Source: Bacteroidota bacterium (GTDB lineage: Bacteria; Bacteroidota; Bacteroidia; Bacteroidales; Prolixibacteraceae). Taken from it: 12,158 nt of DNA. Made by a program: the position numbers and the translations under genes. The notes under the pieces are model-generated. The model made no database searches, was not told the DNA's origin, and saw nothing but the letters and a program-made list of their open reading frames with translations. Where the stretch lies: contig JABMPI010000537.1 of the NCBI GenBank assembly GCA_013203755.1, positions 1-12,158 of the forward strand, given 5' to 3'. Positions 1-6,803 of this stretch are shown one piece after another. Position 1 is the stretch's first letter. Every line of letters begins with the position of its first letter.

Positions 1-811
1 GTAGAAAATTAGCCGAAACCATAAAAACTACTATCCATCCAAATACAAAAAGGGTGGCATTTATTTTAACTTTTCGTTGCTTCCATTTTCCCTTACGCAG
101 AAAAAAGCTGGTCGCGTAAAGAAACAAAAATGTCATTCCTATAAAATAGAGTAAATCGCGTAAATCGACTACTCCGCGCGAAACAGATTTGTAATGACTA
201 TTTATGCTGAACCACGAAAACAATTGCTCTAAAAAATAGGGTACACCTGAAGTTCCAACAAATTCAAATCCTAAATAAAACACAAACGAAAGTGCCATTG
301 CCAATATAAAAGAAACAATCTGGTTTTCGGTTAGCGACGAAGCAAAAATACCAATGGATATATAAATGGCAGCTAAAAAAAACAACCCGATAAAAGAGCC
401 CCAGGTTGCACCAACATCAATACTTCCTACAGGGTTTCCCAATAAATAAACAGACAAAAAATAGAGCAAAGTGGGCAACAACGAAAATACAACAAGCACC
501 AAACCAGCAAGAAATTTAGCCGCTACTATTTTAAAATCGGAAATAGGATGGGTAAGCAAAATCTCGATTGTTCCCGACCGTTTTTCGTCGGCAAAAAAGC
601 GCATGGTAATGGCAGGAATTAGAAACATATACAACCACGGCGCCAGTGTAAAAAGGCCATCTAAAGTTGCGTATCCATTTTCAGGAATATTATAAGCACC
701 CGGGAAAACCCACAAAAAAAGTCCGGTTACCAACAAAAATACCACCACTACCAGGTAACCCATTAATGACCCTAAAAATGCTTTAATTTCTTTTTTGAAT
801 AAACTGTACAT
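1..811 (-). CDS. gldF: GldF-type ABC transporter permease, gliding motility (partial; possible fusion to GldG)
   Basis: Inner-membrane permease of the GldFG(A) ABC transporter associated with gliding motility and envelope function in Bacteroidota. Translating the minus strand from the ATG at 811 gives 270 residues with no stop before the window edge. The start MYSLFKKEIKAF, the DEKRSGTIEILLTHPI stretch (75-90) typical of ABC-2 permeases and the GNPVG and ASSLTENQIVSF segments match my memory of GldF. Hydrophobic segments lie near 13-35, 57-75, 99-125, 138-160, 165-183 and 219-237. GldF normally ends near residue 241, after a basic motif like the RKGKWK seen here at 239-244. Here the frame stays open into another hydrophobic segment (251-269), which resembles the N-terminal membrane anchor of GldG. 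It lies 40 nt downstream of lpxB on the same strand, so it is probably cotranscribed. The GldF identity is confident; the fusion is inferred. Confidence 0.85.
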   Translation of the reverse strand, partial: MYSLFKKEIKAFLGSLMGYLVVVVFLLVTGLFLWVFPGAYNIPENGYATLDGLFTLAPWLYMFLIPAITMRFFADEKRSGTIEILLTHPISDFKIVAAKFLAGLVLVVFSLLPTLLYFLSVYLLGNPVGSIDVGATWGSFIGLFFLAAIYISIGIFASSLTENQIVSFILAMALSFVFYLGFEFVGTSGVPYFLEQLFSWFSINSHYKSVSRGVVDLRDLLYFIGMTFLFLYATSFFLRKGKWKQRKVKINATLFVFGWIVVFMVSANFL

Positions 812-851
812 ATTCAGTTACAAGTTTCTAATTTAAAGTTAGTTGCAAATA

Positions 852-1979
852 TTAAGATAGTAATTCCAACATTTTATCAGCCGCTCGTTTCGAACAACCC
901 GCCTCACCAATTAATTCTTTTAAACGATTGTAATTCTGCACAATTTCACCACGATAATCGTAATCGAACAGCAATTTAATTAGTTCGTTTCTTACCTTTT
1001 TAAGTGTCATATCTTTTTGCAGGAGTTCAACAACAGCCGTTTTTTCCAAAATAATATTTGGCAACGAAACCCATTTTGTTTTCAACACAAAATACCGCAT
1101 TATAAAATCGATTAGCAGGCCTCCTTCAACTTTATATAAAACAGTTTGCGGCACATTAAACAGAGCAGTTTCGAGTGCTGCTGTTCCCGATGCAACCACT
1201 GCTGCATAAGTATGGTTTAACAAATCGTAAGTCTGGTCAAAAACAATCGAAATCTTTTTATTATCAATTATTTCCTCGTAAACTTTTTTATTCATACTTC
1301 CCACACCAGCAATTACAAACTGAAATTCAGATAATCCTTCCGAAGCTTTTACCATCACCGGCAAAATGCGTTTAATTTCCTTTATACGGCTTCCGGAAAG
1401 AAGTGCAACAATTGGGCGATTATCCAATTTATTCTTTTCAAAAAACACTTCCTTTTTCTGTGCAGCACTTTTAAACTCTTTCATCGAATCCATTAACGGA
1501 TTTCCCACATAATTTACCTTAAAATTGTGCTTGTTATAAAACTCGGTTTCAAATGGAAATATGGTAAACATTTCGTCTACAAATGCTTTTACCTTTTTTA
1601 CGCGAGACTCTTTCCAAGCCCAAAATTTTGGTGAAATATAGTAGTAAACTTTTATGTTATTTTGTTTTGCAAACTCAGCAATACGAAGATTAAAACCGGG
1701 GTAATCAATCAGAATTAAAACGTCGGGCTGAAATTCCAACAAATCCTTTTTACAGAATTCCATGTTCCGTTTAATGGTTTTAATATTTAGCAAAACATCC
1801 AGCAAACCCATAAACGCCATTTCGCGATAATGTTTTACCAATTCGCCGCCAACATTCTGCATTAAATCGCCACCAAAGTATCGGAATTTTGCATCTTCAT
1901 CGGCCGCCAAAAGTCCCTTCATTAAATTGGAACCATGCAAATCGCCAGATGCTTCGCCTGCAATCAGATAGTACTTCAT
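852..1979 (-). CDS. lpxB: Lipid-A-disaccharide synthase
   Basis: GT19-family glycosyltransferase that joins UDP-2,3-diacylglucosamine and lipid X to form the lipid A disaccharide at the cytoplasmic face of the inner membrane. The 375 residues compare with 382 in E. coli. Visible family motifs are AGEASGDLHG (7-16), LIDYPGFN (90-97), YISPKFWAWKESR (114-126), VGNPLMD (158-164), LLSGSR (193-198) and ASGTAALETAL (263-273). D92 and R198 line up with the functionally important D98 and R201 of the E. coli enzyme. The ATG at 1979 is separated by one base from the stop of the small membrane-protein gene upstream, which points to translational coupling. gldF follows 40 nt downstream. The gene is intact and unremarkable. 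Confidence 0.96.
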   Translation of the reverse strand: MKYYLIAGEASGDLHGSNLMKGLLAADEDAKFRYFGGDLMQNVGGELVKHYREMAFMGLLDVLLNIKTIKRNMEFCKKDLLEFQPDVLILIDYPGFNLRIAEFAKQNNIKVYYYISPKFWAWKESRVKKVKAFVDEMFTIFPFETEFYNKHNFKVNYVGNPLMDSMKEFKSAAQKKEVFFEKNKLDNRPIVALLSGSRIKEIKRILPVMVKASEGLSEFQFVIAGVGSMNKKVYEEIIDNKKISIVFDQTYDLLNHTYAAVVASGTAALETALFNVPQTVLYKVEGGLLIDFIMRYFVLKTKWVSLPNIILEKTAVVELLQKDMTLKKVRNELIKLLFDYDYRGEIVQNYNRLKELIGEAGCSKRAADKMLELLS

Positions 1980-1980
1980 A

Positions 1981-2283
1981 TTAAAATGCCCTTGAAATTA
2001 AAACCGCAAATGCATAGATAATTGTTGCTCCTAAAACCCCGCGTGCTGCTTTTTCGTATTTCAATTTAATAAATCCCATAAATACCGCACTGTTTGCAAA
2101 AACACACAAACTTCCCAGTTTTACAAGCGAATTCAAATACAACAAATTCCCCACATAATTTGAAAATGAAATACCATTTTCGCTGATGAAGTACACTGCA
2201 AAAAATATAACTACCGGCAACAGAAAACCTACAACTAAACCAATTCCGGTATTATCGAGTTTGTTATTTTTACGTCGTCGCAT
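1981..2283 (-). CDS. Small membrane protein of unknown function between surE and lpxB
   Basis: A 100-residue protein starting MRRRKNNKLDNTG. Three hydrophobic segments are visible: about 13-33, 41-63 with a break, and 82-97. A basic N-terminus suggests a cytoplasmic start. I do not recognise the family. The frame is open further upstream to 2325, inside surE, but the ATG at 2283 is preferred because it overlaps the surE stop by one base (TAATG), a common coupling arrangement, and because the next gene follows with similar tight spacing (one base before lpxB). Its position between surE and lpxB implies cotranscription with envelope genes. A role in lipid A or envelope biogenesis would be a guess by association. 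Confidence 0.8.
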   Translation of the reverse strand: MRRRKNNKLDNTGIGLVVGFLLPVVIFFAVYFISENGISFSNYVGNLLYLNSLVKLGSLCVFANSAVFMGFIKLKYEKAARGVLGATIIYAFAVLISRAF

Positions 2284-3044
2284 TAAAATTTCCAGTTTTG
2301 AAGTTGCTCCAGTGTTTTGTAGCAAGTCATATCAACGGTAACGGGAACCACCGAGACAAAATTGTTTTCCAAAGCATAAATATCGGTTTCAGTTGAATCT
2401 GCTTCAAAGTTTTTAAAATAGCCCGACAACCAGTGGTAGTCTCTTCCGTGTGGATCGGTTCGTTTTTCAAATTCCTCTACCCATTTCCCGTGTGTCTGCC
2501 GGCACACTTTTATTCCTTTGGGTTTTCCCTTGGGAATGTTCACATTCAAACACGTAAACGGAGGTAAACCATTCTCCTGAACACTTTGAAAAACCTTGGC
2601 TACAATTATTTTAGCTTTCGAAAAATCTGCATCGGCGCTAAAATCGTCTAACGAAAAACCAATGGAGGGAATCCCGTGCAAACTGCCTTCAATTGCAGCG
2701 CCCATCGTTCCACTATAAATTACACTTATGGAAGAATTTGCACCGTGATTAATTCCCGACACAACATAATCAGGCGTGCGCTCCAGCAAATTATTGAAAC
2801 TTAATTTCACGCAATCGACCGGCGTTCCGTTACATTTAAAAGTAGATACTCCATGAATTTTTTCTACCGGAGTAGTTCGCAAGGGCTGGTCGACGGTAAT
2901 TGCATTAGATTTTCCCGACATCGAAATCTCAGACGAAATTACAACCACATCTCCAAAAAACTGAATTACCTCAACTAACTCGCGCAATCCTTTTGCATGA
3001 ATCCCATCGTCGTTGGTAACTAATATTAAAGGTCTTTCTGACAT
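2283..3044 (-). CDS. surE: 5'/3'-nucleotidase SurE (survival protein E)
   Basis: Metal-dependent phosphatase that removes phosphate from nucleoside 5'- and 3'-monophosphates in the cytoplasm. The 253-residue form starts MSERPLILVTNDDG. The NDDG motif (11-14) supplies the two metal-binding aspartates; SMSGKSN (41-47) and VSGINHGAN (95-103) hold the equivalents of E. coli S39 and N92 (S43 and N99 here). IYSGTMGAAIEG (109-120) and NGTPVDC (72-78) are also typical. The frame could begin seven codons earlier, at 3065, but that start would overlap an exact -7 promoter element (3063-3070), so the ATG at 3044 is preferred. It is the first gene of a minus-strand operon continuing through the small membrane protein, lpxB and gldF; its stop overlaps the next start by one base. 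Confidence 0.95.
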   Translation of the reverse strand: MSERPLILVTNDDGIHAKGLRELVEVIQFFGDVVVISSEISMSGKSNAITVDQPLRTTPVEKIHGVSTFKCNGTPVDCVKLSFNNLLERTPDYVVSGINHGANSSISVIYSGTMGAAIEGSLHGIPSIGFSLDDFSADADFSKAKIIVAKVFQSVQENGLPPFTCLNVNIPKGKPKGIKVCRQTHGKWVEEFEKRTDPHGRDYHWLSGYFKNFEADSTETDIYALENNFVSVVPVTVDMTCYKTLEQLQNWKF

Positions 3045-3062
3045 ATATTTTTGAATAAGAAA

Positions 3063-3070
3063 CAAAGATA
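3063..3070 (-). promoter_or_regulatory. Bacteroidota -7 promoter element for the surE-lpxB-gldF operon
   Basis: The minus strand reads TATCTTTG, an exact match to the Bacteroidota consensus TAnnTTTG, 18 nt upstream of the chosen surE ATG. No clear TTG-type -33 element is seen at the expected distance. The implied leader is only about 10-15 nt. Assigned from consensus and position alone. Confidence 0.55.
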
Positions 3071-3243
3071 ATGAAAATGAGTAGGGAGCGGTTAGATTTT
3101 AGCATTGAGTAAAAAAAAATAGTATTTCAATAAATATAGTAGGCAAACCCTGCTTTTTTATAGTCTGTTATTCGACAATTTCATTATTAATATAAAATAA
3201 AGCCAATTTTTCTTAGCTTCACATTCCTAAAAAACCAATTTCA

Positions 3244-4368
3244 ATGAAAAACAAAATAATCGTCCTCGGTGCAGGATTAGTAGGTAGTGCAATTACCATC
3301 GACCTTTCAAAAAATTACGATGTAACTAGCGTTGATTTAAATCAAGAGTCATTTTCAAAATTTAAAAATCATCAAAATATTACTACCGTTCAGGCTGACT
3401 TAAGTAATACAAACAGTGTAAAATCGGTAATAAAAGATTTCGATTTGGTTATTGGTGCAGTACCCGGGTTTATGGGTTACCAAACCATGAAAGCAGTTAT
3501 TGAATCGGGTAAAAACATGGTTGACATTTCGTTTATGCCTGAGGATTTTTTGGAGCTGGATGGATTGGCAAAAAAACACAAGGTTATTGTTGTTGCAGAT
3601 TGTGGCGTGGCTCCTGGAATGGGAAATATTATATTGGGGCACCACAACGAAAATATGCAAGTAAAAACGTACGAATGTTTGGTTGGTGGACTTCCTGTAA
3701 TTCGCGAATGGCCCTACGAATACAAAGCTGTTTTTTCGCCTATCGATGTAATTGAGGAATATACGCGCCCGGCAAGATATATTCAGAATCACGAAATGAT
3801 TACCAAAGAAGCACTTTCAGACACAGAATTGATTCATTTCGATGGAATAGGAACGCTGGAATCGTGGAACTCGGATGGCTTGCGATCGTTAATGCAAACC
3901 ATGAAAAACATTCCTGACATGATTGAAAAGACATTACGCTATCCGGGTTGTGTTGAATATCTGCGGGTGTTGCGCGAATCAGGATTTTTCTCGTACGACG
4001 AAATTGAAGTAAACGGCACAAAAGTTCGACCAATTGATGTAACAGCAAAATTGCTTTTCCCAAAATGGAAACTAAAAGAGGGAGAAGAGGATTTTACTAT
4101 TATGCGAATTGTAATTGAGGGTATTGAAAATGGAGAGCCTAAAAAATATCAATATTATTTACTCGACAAATTCGACCGCGAAACAAACATAATTTCCATG
4201 GCACGAACCACCGGATACACCTGCACAGCAGTTGCCAACTTAATACTGGATGGTGGATTTTCGACAACCGGAGTTAGTGCACCCGAAACAGTTGGAATGG
4301 GTAAAGACAATTTAACTTACGTTTTAAAATACCTTGCAGAAAGAGGCGTGGAATACAAAATCTCGTAA
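3244..4368 (+). CDS. Saccharopine dehydrogenase family oxidoreductase, L-lysine 6-dehydrogenase-like
   Basis: NAD(P)-dependent amino-acid dehydrogenase of 374 residues. The N-terminal Rossmann fold carries the dinucleotide motif VLGAGLVGSAI (7-17) and an acidic residue at the end of the second strand (SVDLN). A central segment has CGVAPGMGNIILG, followed by the saccharopine dehydrogenase C-terminal domain. The single-domain length, the CGVAPGM motif, the VGGLPV and EYKAVFSP segments and the MARTTGYTCTAVANLIL end resemble bacterial L-lysine 6-dehydrogenase more than the bifunctional plant/animal LKR/SDH enzymes. The exact substrate cannot be read from sequence: saccharopine reductase or another amino-acid dehydrogenase remain possible. 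It appears monocistronic, is divergent from surE and convergent with ric, and is followed 12 nt after the stop by a strong hairpin. Family confident, substrate tentative. Confidence 0.88.
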   Translation: MKNKIIVLGAGLVGSAITIDLSKNYDVTSVDLNQESFSKFKNHQNITTVQADLSNTNSVKSVIKDFDLVIGAVPGFMGYQTMKAVIESGKNMVDISFMPEDFLELDGLAKKHKVIVVADCGVAPGMGNIILGHHNENMQVKTYECLVGGLPVIREWPYEYKAVFSPIDVIEEYTRPARYIQNHEMITKEALSDTELIHFDGIGTLESWNSDGLRSLMQTMKNIPDMIEKTLRYPGCVEYLRVLRESGFFSYDEIEVNGTKVRPIDVTAKLLFPKWKLKEGEEDFTIMRIVIEGIENGEPKKYQYYLLDKFDRETNIISMARTTGYTCTAVANLILDGGFSTTGVSAPETVGMGKDNLTYVLKYLAERGVEYKIS

Positions 4369-4380
4369 GATTACATAAAA

Positions 4381-4414
4381 AATGCTTAAAATATTGATGG
4401 ATATTTTAAGCATT
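4381..4414. terminator. Bidirectional hairpin terminator between convergent genes
   Basis: Perfect 14-bp inverted repeat (left arm 4381-4394, loop TGATGG, right arm 4401-4414). An A-rich left flank gives a U-tract of six for transcripts coming from ric on the minus strand. On the plus strand the hairpin is followed by the weaker run ATTATTTC. It sits in the 78-nt gap between the stops of the dehydrogenase and ric genes, which suits termination in both directions. Confidence 0.85.
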
Positions 4415-4437
4415 ATTATTTCAACTTTGCGCAATAC

Positions 4438-4456
4438 AACCAATTTCTAATTGGTT
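4438..4456. repeat. Short perfect inverted repeat overlapping the ric stop codon
   Basis: AACCAATT, three bases, then AATTGGTT. The ric stop codon (4447-4449) falls at the centre. It would form a weak eight-pair hairpin at the very end of the ric coding region, just ahead of the stronger terminator. It may be incidental. Confidence 0.4.
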
Positions 4457-5148
4457 AAATCCAATGCTTTAGAGAATAAAATATTGTTCTCTAAATGAAC
4501 ATGAACATGCAAATCGTCCTCAAATTTTTCGAGCAAATTAAATGCCAGTTTATAGGAATTACAAGCGTCTTCAGGAAGTTTGTACCCACTGATAATTTTG
4601 TTTATTTTATCCATTGCACCGCCCGCAAAATCGTGTTCGCCCGACAACCGTTCTATTTCAGAATGAATTGTTTCTTTGGCCTTTGCCGAACCAGTTGCCA
4701 CAACCTCTTTTATTGCAGGAAAAAATACCTCTTCTTCGTTTTTTAAATGCTGAAGTAATTCGGTATTAATCTGGGCAAATAAATTGGCCACCTCAATTAA
4801 TTCAGAATGGTGGTCTCCATGTACTTCAGCTATTTTTTGTGTGTAAAAAACAACCTCAGGTAAATTTTTTAATACAAATTTATGATGTGTATTTACAATG
4901 TAGTCACACAAAAAAGATGGCTCCCACTCTTTAAAATTCATGCCAGGATTTGCAGGTTCATCCATTACTTTTTTCAAATCACTTTCCAACTTGTCAGCAT
5001 CTATTCCATTTTCTGAACATGCATCTTCCAGAGATTGTTTTCCTCCGCAGCAAAAATCAATACCAACATTTTTAAATAAAGAAGAGGTTCTAAAATCATT
5101 GGCAACAATATCGCCAACAGCTATTTTTTGTAATTGTAGTTGTTCCAT
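4447..5148 (-). CDS. ric: Iron-sulfur cluster repair di-iron protein (Ric/YtfE/ScdA family)
   Basis: Cytoplasmic di-iron protein that helps restore iron-sulfur clusters damaged by nitric oxide or oxidants. At 233 residues it is close to E. coli YtfE (220). The N-terminal ScdA_N (DUF542) domain covers about 8-60 and has the characteristic GIDFCCGGK motif (29-37, C33 and C34). A hemerythrin-like four-helix domain follows. Candidate iron ligands are H88 or H89, H134 with E138, H172, and H216 or H218 with E220; the paired H-x3-E spacing matches H129/E133 and H204/E208 of YtfE. The ATG at 5148 lies 27 nt below an exact -7 element. It is downstream of, and codirectional with, the split DUF438/PAS gene (123-nt gap) and convergent with the dehydrogenase gene. 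No clear NO-regulator site was identified. Confidence 0.94.
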   Translation of the reverse strand: MEQLQLQKIAVGDIVANDFRTSSLFKNVGIDFCCGGKQSLEDACSENGIDADKLESDLKKVMDEPANPGMNFKEWEPSFLCDYIVNTHHKFVLKNLPEVVFYTQKIAEVHGDHHSELIEVANLFAQINTELLQHLKNEEEVFFPAIKEVVATGSAKAKETIHSEIERLSGEHDFAGGAMDKINKIISGYKLPEDACNSYKLAFNLLEKFEDDLHVHVHLENNILFSKALDLTN

Positions 5149-5175
5149 TTTGTGTAAATATTATAAATTTGGATA

Positions 5176-5183
5176 CAAAGATA
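5176..5183 (-). promoter_or_regulatory. Bacteroidota -7 promoter element for ric
   Basis: The minus strand reads TATCTTTG, an exact TAnnTTTG match 27 nt upstream of the ric ATG. A second GATAAAAA block (5201-5208) repeats one at 5180-5187 exactly 21 bp away, about two helical turns. No good -33 TTG is seen. This suggests ric can be transcribed independently of the DUF438/PAS gene upstream. Confidence 0.5.
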
Positions 5184-5271
5184 AAAACATTTATTTATGA
5201 GATAAAAAGGTCTTTTAAATACACAGAGCCTTTAAACAAAAAGAAATAATTTGAATTATACCAAATACGTG

Positions 5272-6027
5272 TTAATTCTCCCAATCAAGCAAGCGATTTT
5301 CTCCGTGCAAATTTTGTATTTCTGTAATTTCCTGCGAAACTTCCACAACACCTTTGTAATTTCCATTTTCGTCTCGAATGGCAAAATATTGAATAAGCAA
5401 ACGTTCTCCTTTCATATTAATCCAAAAACTGGCAACATCTTTTTCTCCCTTCCTGAATAACTCTACAATTTTTTCAACAATATGTACACTTTCGGGTGGG
5501 TGGCAATTGTGAATATCTCTGCCAATCAAGGAATTTGTACGCGGGAAAATGCGTTTTTTAGGCGCTGAGAAGTACTTCACTTTATTGTTTTCGTCAACAA
5601 AAGTAATGTCAACCGGAAGGTGGTTGAACAGCAATTTTATCTGCTCAACCGTCAATTTCCCTGTCTCCAAATCAATTGCATTTATTTCAGGAACAGTATT
5701 TAAGTTTTCATGCACTGTTGATGTTTCCGGCGAAAAATATGGGAATCCTATTTCCAAACTATCCTTAAACAATTCATTCAATATTTTCTCCGGAATTATC
5801 TCCTGCACCATGGGGTATAAAATTCGCTCTTCACGAAACTTAATTGCGTAAATATTAAAAAACAGGTCGCCTACCAATCGGTTAAACAGTTTTAAATCGA
5901 ATACCGAATCTTCTTTTAATTGTTGAATAGCAGCTTTCAAATTACGTTTTATATCGTCGTGAAACGACCACATTACTGACAAACACCGAAACTCCGGAAT
6001 GTACCTTTCTATAACCGGAAAAAGCAC
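5272..6027 (-). CDS. PAS-domain C-terminal part of a split DUF438 protein
   Basis: 251 codons that make up the C-terminal two-thirds of a DUF438/hemerythrin-like/PAS protein. Residues about 1-95 continue the helical hemerythrin-like domain (MWSFHDDIK near 19-27; FREERILYPM near 64-73). Residues about 125-238 form a PAS domain with the highly typical LPVDITFVDENNKVKYFS, FPRT, GRDIHNCHPPESVHIVE and VEVSQEIT segments, usually a ligand- or redox-sensing module. There is no ATG: the nominal start is a GTG at 6027, in the middle of a conserved helix (KENVLFP), and the frame is open upstream only to the A10 tract at 6056-6065. A one-base shift there joins it to the gene at 6036-6476, giving a single 401-residue protein of normal architecture. 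It is therefore best read as part of that gene, not an independent one. ric lies 123 nt downstream. Confidence 0.85.
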   Translation of the reverse strand: MLFPVIERYIPEFRCLSVMWSFHDDIKRNLKAAIQQLKEDSVFDLKLFNRLVGDLFFNIYAIKFREERILYPMVQEIIPEKILNELFKDSLEIGFPYFSPETSTVHENLNTVPEINAIDLETGKLTVEQIKLLFNHLPVDITFVDENNKVKYFSAPKKRIFPRTNSLIGRDIHNCHPPESVHIVEKIVELFRKGEKDVASFWINMKGERLLIQYFAIRDENGNYKGVVEVSQEITEIQNLHGENRLLDWEN

Positions 6028-6035
6028 ATTTTCTT

Positions 6036-6476
6036 TTATGATGTAGTAACTGTTATTTTTTTTTTAATTTCGGTGAATCTATTCAAGAGATCTTTTCGAA
6101 GTAATATATTATTCGACTCCTTATTTACAACTCTAATTAATGGTCTTATTTCTTGTAATTTTACGTCCAGCAAACGATTGTTTTCAACCAAACAACCGAG
6201 ATAACTATTTTTAAGTGGTGGATAATATAGATAATCAGTTAGAGTTTTATGAAGTAAATTCAACAATTTATTGATACCCTTTTTTAGGTCTTCTATGGGA
6301 ATTTTTCTCAAAACTAATTGGTCAACTACCGCCATTACATCTGCCGGAATGCAAGAATCAATAACCGGTTGATTTTCGCGTACCAACTCTCCCAACTTTT
6401 CACCCTTTAAAATTCCATTGAACAAAACTTCCAGCTGCTCAACTCTTCCCTTTTTATGTTCTGTAAATTCCGACAT
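6036..6476 (-). CDS. DUF438 N-terminal part of a split DUF438/PAS protein
   Basis: 146 codons starting MSEFTEHKKGRVEQLE. Residues about 10-75 look like the helical DUF438 domain, and 85-140 like the first helices of the hemerythrin-like domain (CLVENNRLLD, then LLRKDLLNRF). The frame runs through a run of ten A residues and ends six codons later (tail ITVTTS), whereas a -1 shift in the run continues into the PAS-containing frame. The frame is open 14 codons further upstream, to 6518, but the ATG at 6476 is preferred: an exact -7 element (6500-6507) lies inside that extension, and family members begin like this. The histidines expected in a hemerythrin-type iron site (a HPxH-like motif and a HYxRKEN-like motif in the consensus I remember) appear as NSYLG and YYIIKEN here, so iron binding is doubtful. 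Function unknown; possibly sensing linked to ric. Confidence 0.8.
   Translation of the reverse strand: MSEFTEHKKGRVEQLEVLFNGILKGEKLGELVRENQPVIDSCIPADVMAVVDQLVLRKIPIEDLKKGINKLLNLLHKTLTDYLYYPPLKNSYLGCLVENNRLLDVKLQEIRPLIRVVNKESNNILLRKDLLNRFTEIKKKITVTTS
6056..6065 (-). other. A10 homopolymer: slippery or frameshift site in the DUF438/PAS gene
   Basis: Ten consecutive A residues on the coding (minus) strand. Frame zero reads ATT AAA AAA AAA ATA ACA and stops soon after. Reading one A twice (-1 ribosomal shift on A-AAA-AAA), or adding one A by polymerase slippage, gives AAA AAT AAC AGT and runs on as NNSYYIIKENVLFP to the PAS domain. The PAS frame has a TAA stop at the start of this same tract, so the two frames overlap only here. 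A sequencing indel would look identical. Confidence 0.85.
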
Positions 6477-6499
6477 CCTATTTAAATATCTAAAAAAAA

Positions 6500-6507
6500 C
6501 AAAACTA
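6500..6507 (-). promoter_or_regulatory. Bacteroidota -7 promoter element for the DUF438/PAS gene
   Basis: The minus strand reads TAGTTTTG, an exact TAnnTTTG match 23 nt upstream of the ATG at 6476. It supports that start over the ATG at 6518. No convincing -33 element is seen. Confidence 0.45.
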
Positions 6508-6546
6508 CCTTTTTTCATCCCAAATTTCTAAAATCTTTTAATCGTA

Positions 6547-6593
6547 CTTGATAAATACACTCAATACAGATATTAATTATTCCATTTATCAAG
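6547..6593. repeat. Perfect 10-bp inverted repeat with 27-bp spacer in a divergent intergenic region
   Basis: CTTGATAAAT (6547-6556) and its exact complement ATTTATCAAG (6584-6593) flank a 27-bp AT-rich spacer. The repeat lies in the 327-bp region between the divergent DUF438/PAS and S9 peptidase starts. The arms contain TTGAT and ATCAA, the two halves of an FNR/CRP-type site, but spread far apart. It may be paired operator half-sites or a hairpin. The rest of this region shows nothing else I recognise: no RNA gene and no exact plus-strand -7 element. Confidence 0.5.
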
Positions 6594-6803
6594 AAACTAT
6601 CATGGTCTTTTCTATTTACTAAAAAAACTAAAGATGTCATTTGTCGCTAAAACAATTATATCTATTTTCATCTCATATTAATTTGAATACTAAAACGGCA
6701 TTTAATGGAACTCATTTTGTAATCAACTTTATTATGAAAAACATGTACTTGCTCGTTTCATTGGCTACTTTCAAATCGAACATTATTCACAAAATATTTT
6801 CAG

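Noticed and set aside
3214..3221. TAGCTTCA as a -7 element for the plus-strand dehydrogenase gene
   Set aside because: Only six of eight positions fit TAnnTTTG and no -33 element accompanies it; too weak to list as a promoter.
3400..4063. Minus-strand open frames inside the dehydrogenase gene
   Set aside because: They are antisense to a well-conserved enzyme and show no motifs; they arise from its codon use.
5180..5208. Direct repeat of GATAAAAA, 21 bp apart, upstream of ric, as an operator
   Set aside because: One copy overlaps the -7 element and both are low-complexity AT-rich sequence; not enough to claim a regulator site.
6764..6775. TACTTTCA as a -7 element for the S9 peptidase gene
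   Set aside because: Six of eight positions fit, with no suitable upstream TTG spacing; not supported.
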